A DNA stretch of 64,000 bases, taken from NCBI GenBank assembly GCA_900708905.1, contig CAADRB010000081.1, positions 178,679 to 242,678 on the forward strand, read 5' to 3'. The position numbers and the translations under genes are program-made. Origin of the DNA: Hymenolepis diminuta. Lineage: Eukaryota > Platyhelminthes > Cestoda > Cyclophyllidea > Hymenolepididae. Below are positions 40,409-53,985 of the stretch, in pieces; position 1 is the stretch's first letter; each line of letters begins with the position of its first letter. The notes beneath the pieces were generated by a model. It did not search any database, was not told the origin of the DNA, and worked only from the letters and a program-made list of their open reading frames with translations.

Positions 40409-41850
40409 ATGGTTACAAACGGCGACGTTGCTGTTCCAAACAATATTTTACTTAAAATGAATTTAAAAGAGGTATCCGGTTTGGCGGAACAATTTGTTCT
40501 CCAATATTATACTGTGATGAATCAGTATCCGGAACTTTTGCATCGATTTTACTCGAATGAATCCGTTCTTATCTACGAAAGTCAACCAGTCACCGGTCAG
40601 GGGGATATTAACAATCTCTTGATAAAGTTAAATCTCAAGGATACTCGAGTGATTATCTTGAAAGTTGATGCTTTGAAAGGTCATGGGAATTCCGCAATGG
40701 TTCAGGTTTGTGGCGAACAGAGTGTTGGCGAGGGACCATACAGAAGGTTTATGCGAAGCTTTACTCTCGTTGAAAAGGGTCCAAATAGCTTTGTTGTAAT
40801 TGGGGATATTTTTCGCTACCAAGATCGCGTCTATATTCCCGAGAAGAATCAAGCTGGTAATGCAACTGGTAAGGTGTTTATTAAGTAAATTATTATTTTA
40901 GTATCTGAAGAAACTGAAGCTAAGCAAGCTGGAGGCAAACAATCTGCAAAGGCTCCTGCAAACGGTGTACCTGTTGACAACAAAAACGTTAATCGTCATA
41001 AGCCTACGCAACCGAAAACTGAGAAACAGGTTCCTAAAAAGGCAGAGACAGATATGCACCCAAGACCAGCATCTCCTAAGACTCCAGTTGAGTCCGCTCC
41101 ACAAAAACCCACCGATTCAAATGTACATTCGCAACCTGCTCCTCATAAGTCGGAACATGCTGAACCTTCCACCTCCGCTCAAAATAAATCACATAATCAG
41201 AACGCTAGCGCCCAACCACAGCATGTCCCTGAACAACAGCAAAAACCTGCTTCAAGTGTACCATTGAGTTGGGCTCAGCGTGCCTCTAACAATGCTGCTT
41301 CCACACCTCCAGCAAGAACAGTTCAGCCGAGTAAAACGGTTGCTTCCGAACAGCCAGCTCAACCACCATCAGCGAAGACGGGTGGTAATACACAACAGAG
41401 AAATGTGCGCGGTAGTAGTATTAACAATTCCGCGGCTGTTTCATCTGGGCGTCCCAATAACCAATCACAGCCTCAACAAGCAGGCCCTTCTGTTAACAGG
41501 GAATCGAATTCCGAATGGACTGATGTAAGAGGTCAAAGAAATAAGAACTTTAAAGGAATGAATGATAGGAAGAAAGTATGTCGATGCTTGGTAGATGTTG
41601 CTCTTCCGTAGAATAGTTTTTGTCTGCACGCTTTCGTTTGGTTGATTTATGTATCAACGTGCTTTAATATTATCTCTGTTATTTTTAGACTACTCACGGC
41701 CAAGGACAGCAAACTCAACTAGGTGGACGTAGTGGTCCCAGAGGAAACATGCGCGCTGGTGGTGGCGGCAACCGTGGAGTAAATAAAGGCTCAGCTCGCG
41801 TTGGAAACCGTGGAACTGCTAACTCGTCAGGTGCACCACCCCGTCAGTAA
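40409..41850 (+). CDS. G3BP: G3BP-like stress-granule protein without RRM (431 aa, 3 exons)
   Basis: Exons are 40409-40868, 40902-41575 and 41689-41850, with introns of 33 bp (GTAAGG...TTTTAG) and 113 bp (GTATGT...TTTTTAG). Phases fit and give 1296 bp. Residues about 18-145 are an NTF2-like domain: FVLQYYTVMNQYPELLHRFY, then an RRFMRSFTLVEKGPNSFVV-type core and DIFRYQD. This is the dimerisation and FxFG-peptide-binding module of G3BP/Rasputin. A Pro/Gln/Ser-rich disordered linker follows, holding PLSWAQRAS (about 274-282), the SWA motif of the family. The last 53 residues are RG/GG-rich (GGRSGPRG, AGGGGNRG), an RNA-binding tail. The RRM normally lying between linker and RG tail is absent. It probably nucleates RNA granules in the cytoplasm. 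The symbol is by family, not a proven orthologue. Confidence 0.85.
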
Positions 41851-41873
41851 ACTGAAGGCCTTTAGGAAGTTGG

Positions 41874-41879
41874 ATTAAA
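41874..41879 (+). terminator. Candidate poly(A) signal of G3BP gene
   Basis: ATTAAA, the commonest variant hexamer, lies 24 bases after the stop codon, with another AT-rich run just after it. Confidence 0.45.
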
Positions 41880-41889
41880 TATAAAACTC

Positions 41890-44800
41890 ATATCCTTATT
41901 TCGCCAGTGTATCTCCCTTCCATTGCTTATCATCATTCAATCCTCTCTACCTAATGTTCTTTTCTTCCCTTTTCACATTACCATCTTCCTTTTATACTGT
42001 TGCATTTTCAGAATGTGTAACCAGTCCCATTCCCCATTCAGTCAGCGGTTTGTCTTATGTGTTTCCTTTTTTCAGTAAAGGAAAGGAGTCGATGATGGAA
42101 ACACTTCTGCTTGACTATCTACTTGTATGTACTTCAGTAGGAAATCTTTTTTGAAGGTAGTTAGTTCAAAGGGGGAAGAGTCGAAGCTGCCAGCAAATTC
42201 TTTAGGATTGTTATTGAAGCCGCGTATTATTTCTTTAATGAGGACGGTTTGCGTACTGTAAAATTAAGCACATCGGTTTTTGCGATTTCGTATTTGGAGA
42301 ATTGAAGTTTGGCTTCTAGTCTTTTGTTCGCTAATCAGAATAGGGAACAAGGAGGTTGGCCGTTGGGTTCTACTTAATTTAGTCCCTCTAGAATTGAATT
42401 AATTACTGCATATGCTTAGAGTCGCCTTTGGATCTCAATTAATGGCTTTTAGTAGATAGTGCAGTTCGAGCATCATGAGTCTGAATTTCTTGATTGATAT
42501 TATGTTCTACAATTCAAATTTTATTGTTTGACCTCGTGGTACTGGTCATGTTGAAAGCTTATCAACCAGTTGTTTGCTCATGCTAACTCAATTTATGCTA
42601 GCCTTCGGTCGAGAATACTTCCAATGAGGTATTTAACATAGCGCAGCTTATCCGTGTTCATTTAAGGTGACCAGTAACTGTTAGGAATTTTTATTGTCAG
42701 AGGCTAAGTGGTTGCTATCCAATTTCCATCAGTATTAATATATAACCTTGGATTAGAGAAGAAATATTTTAATGATTTTGATATTCCTGTTCTAATGGTC
42801 ATAAGCATGTTTAGAAACTCGAAGTACACAGGTAATTATTCACACTTCTGCGCGTCCTAATTGCCAGGCAATTTTTTTCGGTTGCGCTCTGCACAAAAAT
42901 TCCAAAACTACGCAACTCCTCCATCGTACCTAAACTCACGCTACCTAATACAACCTGCTTTCTATTCGCTCAAACTCCTTTGTTTCCCTCTTAATTCCAG
43001 TACGTTTTCCCAGTACCCCTTGGTCCAACTCACCTCTTGATCTTTAAATTTTGGGAAAGGGTGCCGTATTCTATTTGTCTTAGGAAGATCATTAGTGCTG
43101 TAAGGGGTGAGGACAGTTAGAATCTTAAAGTAGCTTCACGGTCGGGATTATAACTATTTTACGCTAGTAATCATTATACACTGATAATCGGCCTACTCGT
43201 TGTGGTCTGGAGCCGACTCCTCTTCCATTAAAGTTCAGAATAACTTCAATACACCAACTTTTCATAATGAGTTGGATAGTAGGTTTAAAGAACAGAGATC
43301 ATACTGCACAAGTTATTTTATCAGAAGAATTCTGTCGGAGCTCGAAACCTATTTTCAGCGTTGATGAAGTACTTAAATTTCCAAGAGAACTACTGTCTCA
43401 TTAGTACTCTTAAAAATTCAATTGAACAGTACTCCAAAATAATCGTCAGCGCGCAAGTCATCTGAAAACTAATAAACTTTTATTAGTTAGAACTGATCTC
43501 ATAAAATAACTTTCCGGTCAATCAGCTCTGAATAATGAGGTCAAAAGGCTTAAGCAAAGATCTGAAAACTAAAATTTGTGCTAAAAGGCCTTCTTCAGGT
43601 CTTGTTACAGCGAACCGAAACTTTCTAAAATATAATGTGACTATCAGATGCACTTTCTGTGTACCTACAAGATGGATAGATCTTATAGCTCTGTACAGCG
43701 TCACGCTTTAGTTGTTGACATACGGTAATGCAAGAAGTGATACATCATCGATAGAATAAGCCAAATTACGCATGTTGATAGAATAAATTGAATTGATATG
43801 CCAGTAGAATAGGTATACTAAACTTTATAATATTCTTATAACAAATATGCTGCTTTAAGAATTGGTTAAAACAGATGTTTTAAGAAATCGAGCTGAGCCT
43901 ATCCATATAAAAATACGTTGTTCTCTCAATGTAAATTTTGGTTTCCTTTAGCTTTTGCCGATACACGCGACCTATCAATGACATGTTTCAAAATATGAGC
44001 TCACATGTATGAAATTTACTTAATTGAAACACTCGAGTTCAAGTATTTTTTATACATTCAATGTGAGATTTTCTCATCGGGGTGACTCCGGGATTCTTCC
44101 CCTCTACTTGTATCAGGTGCTGTGAATACTTCTCTTAGGGTGCTTGAAACGTTAGCCAGGATTGAAAAAGCAGTGATTTTCTGAATCAAATTCATTACTG
44201 AAGTAGGAGCTTTAGATATGAATCGATTGCAAGATCTGGCTATTGGATCATTTGGCATTTTGGATATTATAAAGTTTAGTACTAGTAAACACAGTAATGA
44301 AGATGTACTTGTAATGTGAGAACCTAATGCAAGTGTTCATATAGTTATTATTAAAATAAATAATGAATTTTGATCGAAATTCGTCCATCAATTTCTCCTT
44401 CTTAGCGCAAAAAGATACGATCGGGCAAAGATTACTGGAAATATAAAAGAAGACGACCAAGATGTTGGAAAGTGAGTAAGAAAGGACTCGTAACGGATAT
44501 CGAAGTAAATTATGAGACCGGGCCAACAAACGGCAGAGGCGTATAATTTGAAGGGATAAAAACGTCCTCAAATTTGATTAAAATGCTGAAAGGTTTTCTA
44601 CATAATCTATTTAACTCTCATAGTATATGCTAAGAGGCAATTTAACCCGATTTCAAAAGGCAATTTTAATATTTACAAAGATACGCTAGATCAAATCTTT
44701 GTTCCACTCCACTTAGGGCTTTATATTCAATATCCCAGTGACTGAATTTTCGACAGCAAATGACGCCCTCTTCTTTGGAGGAGTTTATAATTTTCCTGTA

Positions 44801-47800
44801 TCAGTTGTATGAACACATTGTGATTGGTATAAAAGGTGTTCGGTTTAGGACCTTAATCGCAGTAATTAAATCCTTAGCGAAAAAGACACATCTGTGCAGT
44901 AATAATAATTGATTGTGTAAAGTTGCTAGGATATGGTTATAAGCAATTTCATCTTAATGCCTACGGTTAACCTAAAGAAACATAAATTTATTACGATTTT
45001 GCGCTGAACATATATCGACAATCATTACGACTAACGAAAATACAAAACTTCTATCATTTCTTAATTGTTGGAAGCAACTGAAATCGGCTAGCAAAGTCCA
45101 ATAAGAGGTAAAGAGAGGGGGAGGGGTGTTGAAAGCAACATCAAGTGTTTCAAAGGATAATACTTTATTTCATTTTTGGATTCAGGGTGTATAGTACTTA
45201 GTAAATGGATGATTCACATGCCGAGAATAACCCTCCATGATTCGTCTCCTAGATTATAGCAAATGCTTGCCGACGATTTTCCATGCTTACTGACCGGTCT
45301 CCATAAAAGTAACAATGACCAGTCTTGCTACCTCAATTTATGTTTACCTCCATAGATTAATAAGGCAAAAAGATTTTTCACGATATTCAGCAGCTTAATG
45401 TTTTTGCTTACCGGAAATGGGATAACTAAACATTTTTAGTCGGTAGAGGTCAAAAAATCACCAACAGCTATTTATTTCCAAACTACATTTCACAAGTATT
45501 ATTTTGTAAAAAAATTAGTTCGGAAGGTTAAAATAATTCTTAATTTGTCAGTCAAACGTCAATGTCTCTCAGTCTCTCTTTAATAAAATTATAAATGGTG
45601 AACTATTCTGTTTGAACTTTTCGTACACTTAGCATAAATTTGAACTGACAAGATTTATTTATTTATAATAGTACAGTCGTGCGTCATGACATTTCACCTC
45701 ATCAAATCGAAGAGAATTTAGCACTTAAACTTGAGCAAATAATAGGGCACTCATACTGTCATACACAAAAAACGACCTTCTCACAATGTGATCAAATGGG
45801 GATAACTTTTATCTGCAAGTTCTTATCGTAATAGCATAAGCCAGATCCATATCCTTCAAAATCTTTACCCGTTCTAATTTCTTGGGTACAACCACTTTCA
45901 ATAATATTATATTTATTTAACTTAACGTTCTCTCTGAACGTATTGTCATAATGAAATATGAAGCGCCTTTTATCACGCATCAATACAGTTTATCATAAAT
46001 GTATATAAGGCTCTTGGTACTATAAATAATAGACTTGGAAGTTTATTTCAACATTCTAGTCGATTTATGCCTCTTTTAGCCAAAAAGGTAAACCCATTGA
46101 AAGAAAACAGAAAATAAAAGTAATATGCCGATGCTAGCTGCAAGATAGTGAATAGGGAAGGTCCTTTAACTAATTCTGAAGAAAATTATTCCACCCTGTC
46201 AAAGCGAGCTCAGTAGTTATTTAGTAATCTAAAATTGACGACAAATTAGAGAGTAGACGAGGGGAAATTGAAGAGCACCGGCAAAAATACATTGTCACTG
46301 AGGAGTACAACAGTAATAGCATATCAGATAACGTTAAATTAAGTTGACGCTCCTCCTATTTAATGAGTGAACTGACTTGCAGCACAACCCTTATAAAGGC
46401 TGTGGCGTGTGTACGAATATTGGCCCAAATTATTGTAAAAAGCATGGAATCGAAATATTTTACTGAGAGAACCGTTTTTATTAAAAGAAGAAATTAAATT
46501 CCATATCGTCTATATGTTGAGCGGACCTTTTGAAATTAATCATCAGATAATAGGGCGTTGATGGTGGCATTGAGGTAAGTGTTGGTAAAAAGACGGAACG
46601 ATTTGTATCATCTCAGGTGACATTTCTATTTCAGGTCGTTTTGTAACCAGTAACACGGAATCCTAGATCAAATTATTGACGTTAATGTGAAATTAAGCAT
46701 GACTTGTAGAAGGGAGTGTGAGGTTCATTATAACATTCCAACTGAATTAGGGCGTTAGATTTAAACATGAATTTGAACAAACAAGCCGAGCAGTCGACTT
46801 GCAAGTTTTAGTTGAATATACCCACCAATATCCAGTAAAATTTCAAGAGAGAGGTATCCCGTAAAACTTTTAAGAAATCTCAACGATTGCTAACCTAGGG
46901 AGTAATTCAAAAATTTTAGTTCAATTTTATTGCCTTTTTTGGGTGACGTAAATCACATATTGAAATTCAAAATTTAAGATCATAAAGAAGTGCATACAGA
47001 GACGAGAAATTAATCAGTTTGAAATTGTTGAATGATATCTATTTTTGAAATGAAAAAATCATTTTCTTATTACAATAAGGCGTTTTGATAGCCACATTCC
47101 TCTTCATTAATATATATGTAGATAAACAGTAATGTTAGCATAATACTTGTATGAAGTGTATTCGGCAAAGTCGAAGACGCATGCGGATTAAATGACTCCG
47201 GAAATTTGTTGCTATCTCGATATTTTAGGCCACAAGCAGATAAGTTAAGAAAAGTGAAGAGGCAACAGAAACCCATTGGAACCTTCGGTTTGTATTGGGA
47301 GAAATTGTCGTTTTATTTGGTTGATGGAGAATAAATATAGTGAAGATCATGCATCACAGTATGGAAATTGCACTGAATGTTGGGTGTCTAATGATTTCAC
47401 TGGTATCGCTGACTGTAGAGAGATGATGGTGAGCTATCGCCTGCTCACAGTATTGTCAGTGTGCTGGCGGCATTGACAAAGCATTTGCAAGGCCACCGTT
47501 TCTGCATGACATACGTTCAAAAAGTATAAAATTATAAGTGGGAAGGGAGGTAAATAAATGTTATTGAATACCCTCAGGGTCACCAGGAGCAAGCGGTATA
47601 AGAAGTTTGCAAGAATTACCAGTGATGTTCACAGTATTCAGGTACAAACTATAATGCCTGAAATGTCGAAGTCCTCAGCAAGAAGCCATTAAATTGTCTG
47701 TCAGTCGAAGACGGGCGGGTAACTGAATGTCTTATTGTATTAATTTCGAAAGAAACTACGCCGTTGTCAAAATAAAGTGCCAAAAGATAATCGGTCTAGG

Positions 47801-48240
47801 TTGAGGTCAATCTGTGAGTCCTAACTTAATAAGATACTTTATTTGATCCTCTTTCCGTATTCATTTTCTATTATCCGATATCGGGTGCTTTCCACAGCAA
47901 AAAATTGCAAATTTTTTCTGCATTAGTGTGGGTTATAATAATATATTACAATAAGTCATTTATTAAACATATCAAAGGATTTTATGCATTTTTTCTTCAA
48001 AAAACCATAAAAAATATTTTTTATATCTGAAATTTATATTTGCCTTTACGTAAAAAGAATTTCATTTCAGTGCCTTATTGTCTAAAAAGTATAAAATATG
48101 AAATCATAGAAAACCAGATGAGAGATTTAGAAGGTTAAAATCTTTATATTTCCTTTGATTTTAATAAATTCATTTGAACGTGGGATCAAATTAAAGTGCG
48201 AATCTGATATTGTATAAATAGTTTCCTATATAATATTTAC
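41890..48240. other. Intergenic DNA, 6.3 kb
   Basis: I see no supported gene. The minus-strand frame at 44058-44258 has a protein-like composition but no identifiable motif, start context or neighbouring exons. Other open frames are AT-driven. Confidence 0.4.
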
Positions 48241-48244
48241 AGAG

Positions 48245-51200
48245 TGGGTAGAAGAAAAGGAAATCCACCCTCCACCTCGATGTGGTCCTGTGGCGTAACC
48301 GAGGCTGATCGGAACTTGCCTACACACAAACCGCAAGGTGTGTGTAGGCATCCTTTCCGCTCTATTCCGGGCTGACGGAGGATGTTGTCACGAAATTTCC
48401 TCATCTCAACACTTCAGTGTCGCGGGGATGGGGTCCTCTTATACGCTAAAAGACACTTGACATCGACAAATCGGCTTCAAAAGATATCGAAAGGACCTCT
48501 CGAAGAGTACGAATGGGTGCCAAGGTTGCATCCTTAGGTGAACGTGAGTTAGTAGTCCTCATGTAACAATCTTCAAGGAGGTTCCGAGGCACCAAAGGTG
48601 CAATGTGCATTTCGTAGAGGTTAACTGACGGTCAGCTATTAATGGAAAAGCCGAGGGATAGATGACAGGTGAAACGAGGCGTGTGACTAAATACCGGACC
48701 AAAATGAGAAAGGCGAGAACTTCGTAGGCCGGCGACCCACAGTTTCTTTAACCCAATCACTGACTACTATGACATTACGACTTACTATTTTTCAGATTAA
48801 CTATGGCTATTCTTTGCAAAGTCTCTATGGCAGAGTTTGACTCTCCTCGGACGACAACGACCTTCCTAAAACGTTGTCTATGGAATGTCCGATCTTGCGC
48901 AAGTGAAGCGAAGTTCAAAGATATCCACCGCCAGGTGATGGAAAGCCGTTTCGCTTAGTGGTACTAACGGAAACAAGGATGACATCAGGGTCCTACAAAG
49001 TGAACGCAGATTAGGTTATGCATAATGTTGGCCATGAACCAAACTACCTCGCGAACGGAGGGGTTGGATTCTTGGTTGATACCAGAGTCCTCAAAGTCCT
49101 CTCCGTATGAGAATACTCTAACCGGCTGGCGTCCATAACAGTTGAAAGTGACGGCGTCGCGAACGACATCATTGAATGCTATGATCCAACTGAGTGCTCA
49201 GACTGTGAGACTGAAAAGGATGACTACTACTGTCAGCTCGATAGAGTGTACAAAGAAAGGAAAGCATCACGCCGTAGAGTCATCGTTATGGGTGACTTTA
49301 ATTGTCGTATTGGCATGGATGCACGTACCATGTATGAAGGTGCAGTCGGCCCATCGACAGACCAAAGCCCAGAAACATCAGTGAATGGCTAGCGGGTAGC
49401 CAGTTTCTGTGCGATTAACGGTTTGAAGATACTCAACACCTATTATGAAAAGAAAAAGGTGTTGAAACCGACATGGCAACACCCTCACGGTGCGAAAGCA
49501 ATGATGGACCTAGTGATAGGTTCTAGCTCACCTTTCTTTGAATATACGGACGTCAGAGTCTCTCGAAAAGTTGAAGCCAATACAGACCACTATCTGGTTA
49601 TCACGACTCTGAGGATGAAGGCGTGCACCAGGCGTACCATCTTTTGCCCTAACAGACAGTTGCAAGCCTGACAACTCAGTAGGGGTGTTTACCTCATTGC
49701 CAAGCACAAGGAGTATCATAGCGGACTCACTCCTGAATGGTAACCGCCAATATACGCCCAACTATCATGTGATAGTGAAGATAGTGGGGAATGAAGCAAC
49801 GACTGTCTGTCAGAGCCACAAGAAAGCAGACGGAAGGGAAAAGGGATGGTATGAAAATGCCAGGTCCACTCTCCAACCCAGACTGCAAAAGAAGGAACGT
49901 CTAAGGATAAAGTGACTGGAGACGCAGAAGGCTGAGGATTTTGAAGCCTATCGAAGACAACGAAACGATATGGTCTGACAGATACGATCTGCCAAGCAGA
50001 AATATCTATACAACGAAATAGAGAAATTCTCATTCCATAGGGCTGTAAACGAACTGAAACAGGTGTTTGCGACCTTGAAGAATATGTTGAGGTCTACCTC
50101 GAGAAAGTGGGCTGATGCTTCAGCTCCCAGGCCTTTCATATCTCCAAAAGACTTAAAGGAGCACTACTCCGCTCTATTTAAGTTCAGGGGGGAGAAAGTG
50201 GAGTTTCTCGACCTCTCTGACCTAAAACAGGATAGTGACCTAACCATGGACGAGCTTTTAAAGCGAAAGCTACGCTAAAAACAGAGAAGAGTCCACCCCC
50301 TAATGGCCTGTACCCCGAACTGCTGAAGTGGGGAGGGTCGGTGCTTGACTGTCACATGTTGAATATGTTTAGCTCATATTGGAACGGCAGTGCAGAGATC
50401 CCCAGGGAATGAATTGACGCTGAGGTCGTGTCAATATACAAGAGAAAGGGATCTACAGGACAGGCCAACAATTATCGAGGCATCTCCCTGTTAGACACAA
50501 TAGGGAAGCTGTATGCCGGACTAGTATGTGGAAGGCTGACAGCACACATACTGAACCTACTCTCGCCCACGTAGTACGGATTCCAAGAGGGCTACTCGGC
50601 AGAGCAAGCCATCTTGGCGATTCGACACTGCATCCAACTTGCCATTGATAAAAGCAAACTCATTATTCTTATCTTCGTGGATTTGAAGAAAGCATTTGAT
50701 TCCCTTCCAATTCATGTGATGATCAAACAGTTTATCGATTCTATGATGTTCATGGAACATAGAACACAGTATTTCTGCGCTCTTAGACTCTCCTATAGGA
50801 AGACTTAGAGGCTCAACTGAAAGTTTCATTATGGAACGTAGAGTTCGACAAGGCTGCTTTTTAACATCACCTTTCACCTAGTGCTAGAGAAGGTTTACAA
50901 CCCTGCTACCAAGGTGGGCATTATAGTGATAGCGATAAATGGTGATGAGTGGAAGCTTGGCCACATAGAGTATGCAGACAATCTTTGCCTGATCGCAAAT
51001 GCTATCGCTGAAGCGGAAGGGCTTCTGCAACGTTTAGATACAGTATTAGCAAAGTTCCATATGGAAATGGCAACTGACAAGACCCAATGAATGTGCTTGA
51101 AAGAAGGACCGGAGCGAAAGTTGCTTCACTTTGGAAGTAAAAGCATTGAGCTAGTTCACTTGTACAGATACTTGGGCTCCCCAATCAACACGTTAGGCAA

Positions 51201-52494
51201 TGCCACAGAAGCCATCTCTGGTGGTATAGCTAACGGGCACCGACAGCTATTGAAAATCGGCCCAATACTGCGTAGCTCGGTTCTAGCAGCACTGACCAAG
51301 GGATGCCTTCTAGAGATTTTTGTAAGTACAGCCATTTACTATGGGCTCTTCATCAGAGTTCTCAGAATTAGGGATAACAATCGGATCTCAGCCTTACTCA
51401 ATAGTGCCGGAAGAGTGATTCTTAGACACGACTCCAGGAGGATATTCAAAGCAGAGGAGCTGGGCAAGAGAGTTCCTCTGAAATGCCCAGCTGCTATAAT
51501 ACAGCGAAGGTGCCTGAGCCTATGGACTGGGCTGAGCAAACCGATGTAGAGACTAACGAAAAGACTACCAGGTAGCTGCCTGAAAGACAAAGCCGGCAAA
51601 AAAAGGACTCACACAAAGTACCGGAATTGTCAGCTTCAAGCTGATGCGAAGGAACTCTTGTCGGGAGATGCTAAGGGCTGGCTTGCCAATCCCTGTAGCA
51701 AGATTCCTGAGAATGACCAGCATAAGTCTAATTTAATCGGCAGTAGACAACAAACAGTAAAGTGCTCCAATCCGAACTGCTCAAGATGGTTTGCCAGACG
51801 TGCTGAGATGCTGTGGCACGTAAGGCAAGACAGTAGTAAAATCTGAAGGAGCGAAACTAAGCTGCCCAGGTACCGATCGCCATAAGCAGTACAAGGTGAG
51901 AGGTTGGTTGAATAAACATCTCCAATATTGTCACCCAGAAGTGATAAGTACTGCGAGTGGAAGCCGAAAGCAGCCTAGTGGAGTTAACACGCTCTTGCCG
52001 CCCGCTGAAAGACGTACAGTTTTCGGCAAGTTTGCATGCAATTTTCCTGGTTATTCTAAATCTTTAGGTTTTGAAAAGGACATCAGAAACCACGGATATG
52101 AGAAACAAAACTGGTCAGTTGCTAGGAGTGCACCGCTTGGTGAAGGCCGAAAGAGAGATACAGCCACACCACGACTATGAAGACGTAACTGCCCTACGAA
52201 TCATCCCCATTCTTCTGGGACAAATCAGAAGTCAGCAGTGACATACCTCAACCCACTCTGCCGCTTTTCCCCCCTAGTTAGGCCTTTCCCTCCACTTAAC
52301 CACTTACCAAATCCAAATACTAAATTTTTACACCTTTATAAAAAACTTATGCTTTTCCTCCTTCATAAACCTCATAAATCCTAAAATCCCATCCCCTGTA
52401 GTGTCAACCTAAGATAAGCCCCTGGGGTTGGCCAATATGTGTTAAGCTTAAGTATAACTTAAGTTTTGACTCAATAAAGGCTTAGTAGAATTAG
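48245..52494 (+). mobile_element. Decayed LINE (non-LTR retrotransposon), near full length
   Basis: A GC-richer block with one polyprotein broken by stops and frameshifts. A candidate ATG lies at about 48803. An APE-type endonuclease spans about 48870-49680: LWNVRSCAS, TETRMTSGSY, VIMGDFNCRIG, and NTDHYLVITT at the end. The reverse transcriptase spans about 50290-51200: NNYRGISLLDT, YGFQEGYSAEQAI, FVDLKKAFDSLP, and YADN in place of YADD. A thumb/C-terminal region contains YRYLGSPINT. The C-terminus holds two C2H2-like fingers (CSNPNCSRWF...HVRQD near 51772, and WLNKHLQYCHPE near 51902). The 3' end has AATAAAGGCTTAGTAGAATTAG, then a short A run. Clade is uncertain (CR1/RTE/jockey-like by motif). 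It cannot be autonomous: stops, frameshifts and a changed catalytic motif. Confidence 0.88.
48318..48349 (+). other. Hairpin in the LINE 5' region
   Basis: GCCTACACAC and GTGTGTAGGC form a perfect 10-bp stem with a 12-base loop. It lies upstream of the LINE coding region, so it would be in its 5' UTR RNA. Confidence 0.5.
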
Positions 52495-52499
52495 AAAAA

Positions 52500-53985
52500 A
52501 TTATTTGTGGGCGTCCACTCCTAAGCCCATAATTTCCAGATAGGTGCTGATTCTTTAAACTTAGTTTCTTGATATTTCTTCGAGCGTTCGATTTGAGCTA
52601 GGCTTTGATGTCAAGTGTAGAAAAGTCGTATTAACGTTCATTTGCAAGAGCATCATCATCAAGCGTATGAACGATCCGATACGTACCTTAGATGATAGAT
52701 GGTAGACGATGCTACCTCAAGCGATTTTAAAATATCAAAACTCACCAGTCGGAATTCGTTATTATAATTAAAATGTTTTTTTTAATGGCAATATCCAGGA
52801 CAATGAGAGCATCCGAATAATTATAATAGGAGTAAACTGAAGGGCAGAAAATCGGGAGGAAGGGTCCGTGTTATTTATTCTCGATTTCCTGAGTTAACTG
52901 TTTTATGATTTAACCTATAGGTCTCTGGGAGAATTAATGGTTGCTTAATTGAGGTTCATTGATTCAGTTGAATTGTCGATCAAGCCACCTTCCTTTACAA
53001 ATTAGAACGGGTAGATGAACACCTCCCAGAGCCAATAAACACGAATAGCAGACCTATCTGGAGAATACTCCGATAAAATTTCACCGAAAAGATTTCGCAT
53101 TCAGGCTACTGGAAAGTCTTGCTAATAACCATCGTATCTCATCTGATTCATCAGGTACCAAATAACTAAAGGAACAACGCTAAAATAATGTCAGGAGTAA
53201 AGCAAATTAAGCATGACGCCAAGAAAGTCTTTAAAGTGATCGGAGTATCGTGAACAAAATTACCAAAAATGCCGATTCCCGTTTAATGTTCTGACGCTAT
53301 TGACAAGAGCATTTCTCTTCCATACACAGGAATCAATAAGGAATTCCAGTGTCCTCATTTTAGTCGTCTTACTTTTTATAACAAGTAAACAATGAAATAG
53401 CGCCATTAAGGAGGATCTCATCCATAATTTCGACATTGGATTCAATGAGAGTTTCATAATGAAGCTTTGGATAAAGCGACCCACATATTCTTTGCTTTCA
53501 AGAAGTAAGAGAATAAAAATTCCATACTCCAAAGCGGCCAAACTGTTTCACGTTTTTACAAAAAAAAAACTTTTCCTCCCCAAAAAGTATAACGCATGCT
53601 ATCTTTTAAAACTATCTTTGAATAAATATAAACCTTTAAATAAATGATAAATAAATACGATTATTTCAGTTTTTATTGACTGAGTTGACTGAGTGCATGT
53701 TGCATTACCAAATGTACATTTCCATGACCGTAAATTGTAGAACTAACCATAAAAAACTCTAGATTTAAAGGAAAGATTTCTACAATTAGGGTTCTAAAAT
53801 GAGTCATGCTCAATTTTTGTTCAAGGGATTGTTTGATGCATACAATTTTTAAAAACTTAAATTTTAAATTAACAAATGAAAATTTAAACCACTAATATAA
53901 GATCCTTTTAGATTAATCTAATTTTAAATAAGGAAAGAAAAACAGAATTTCGTCAAAATACTATATAAACCGATATGAATTAAAT
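52500..53985. other. Spacer between LINE and copy C
   Basis: AT-rich with no supported gene. Two mutually antisense short frames at about 53260-53647 lack motifs. A TATATAAA-like word lies near 53962, just upstream of copy C. Confidence 0.4.

Noticed and set aside
44058..44258. 66-codon minus-strand frame with protein-like composition
   Set aside because: No family recognised and no flanking exons; the opposite strand looks equally protein-like.
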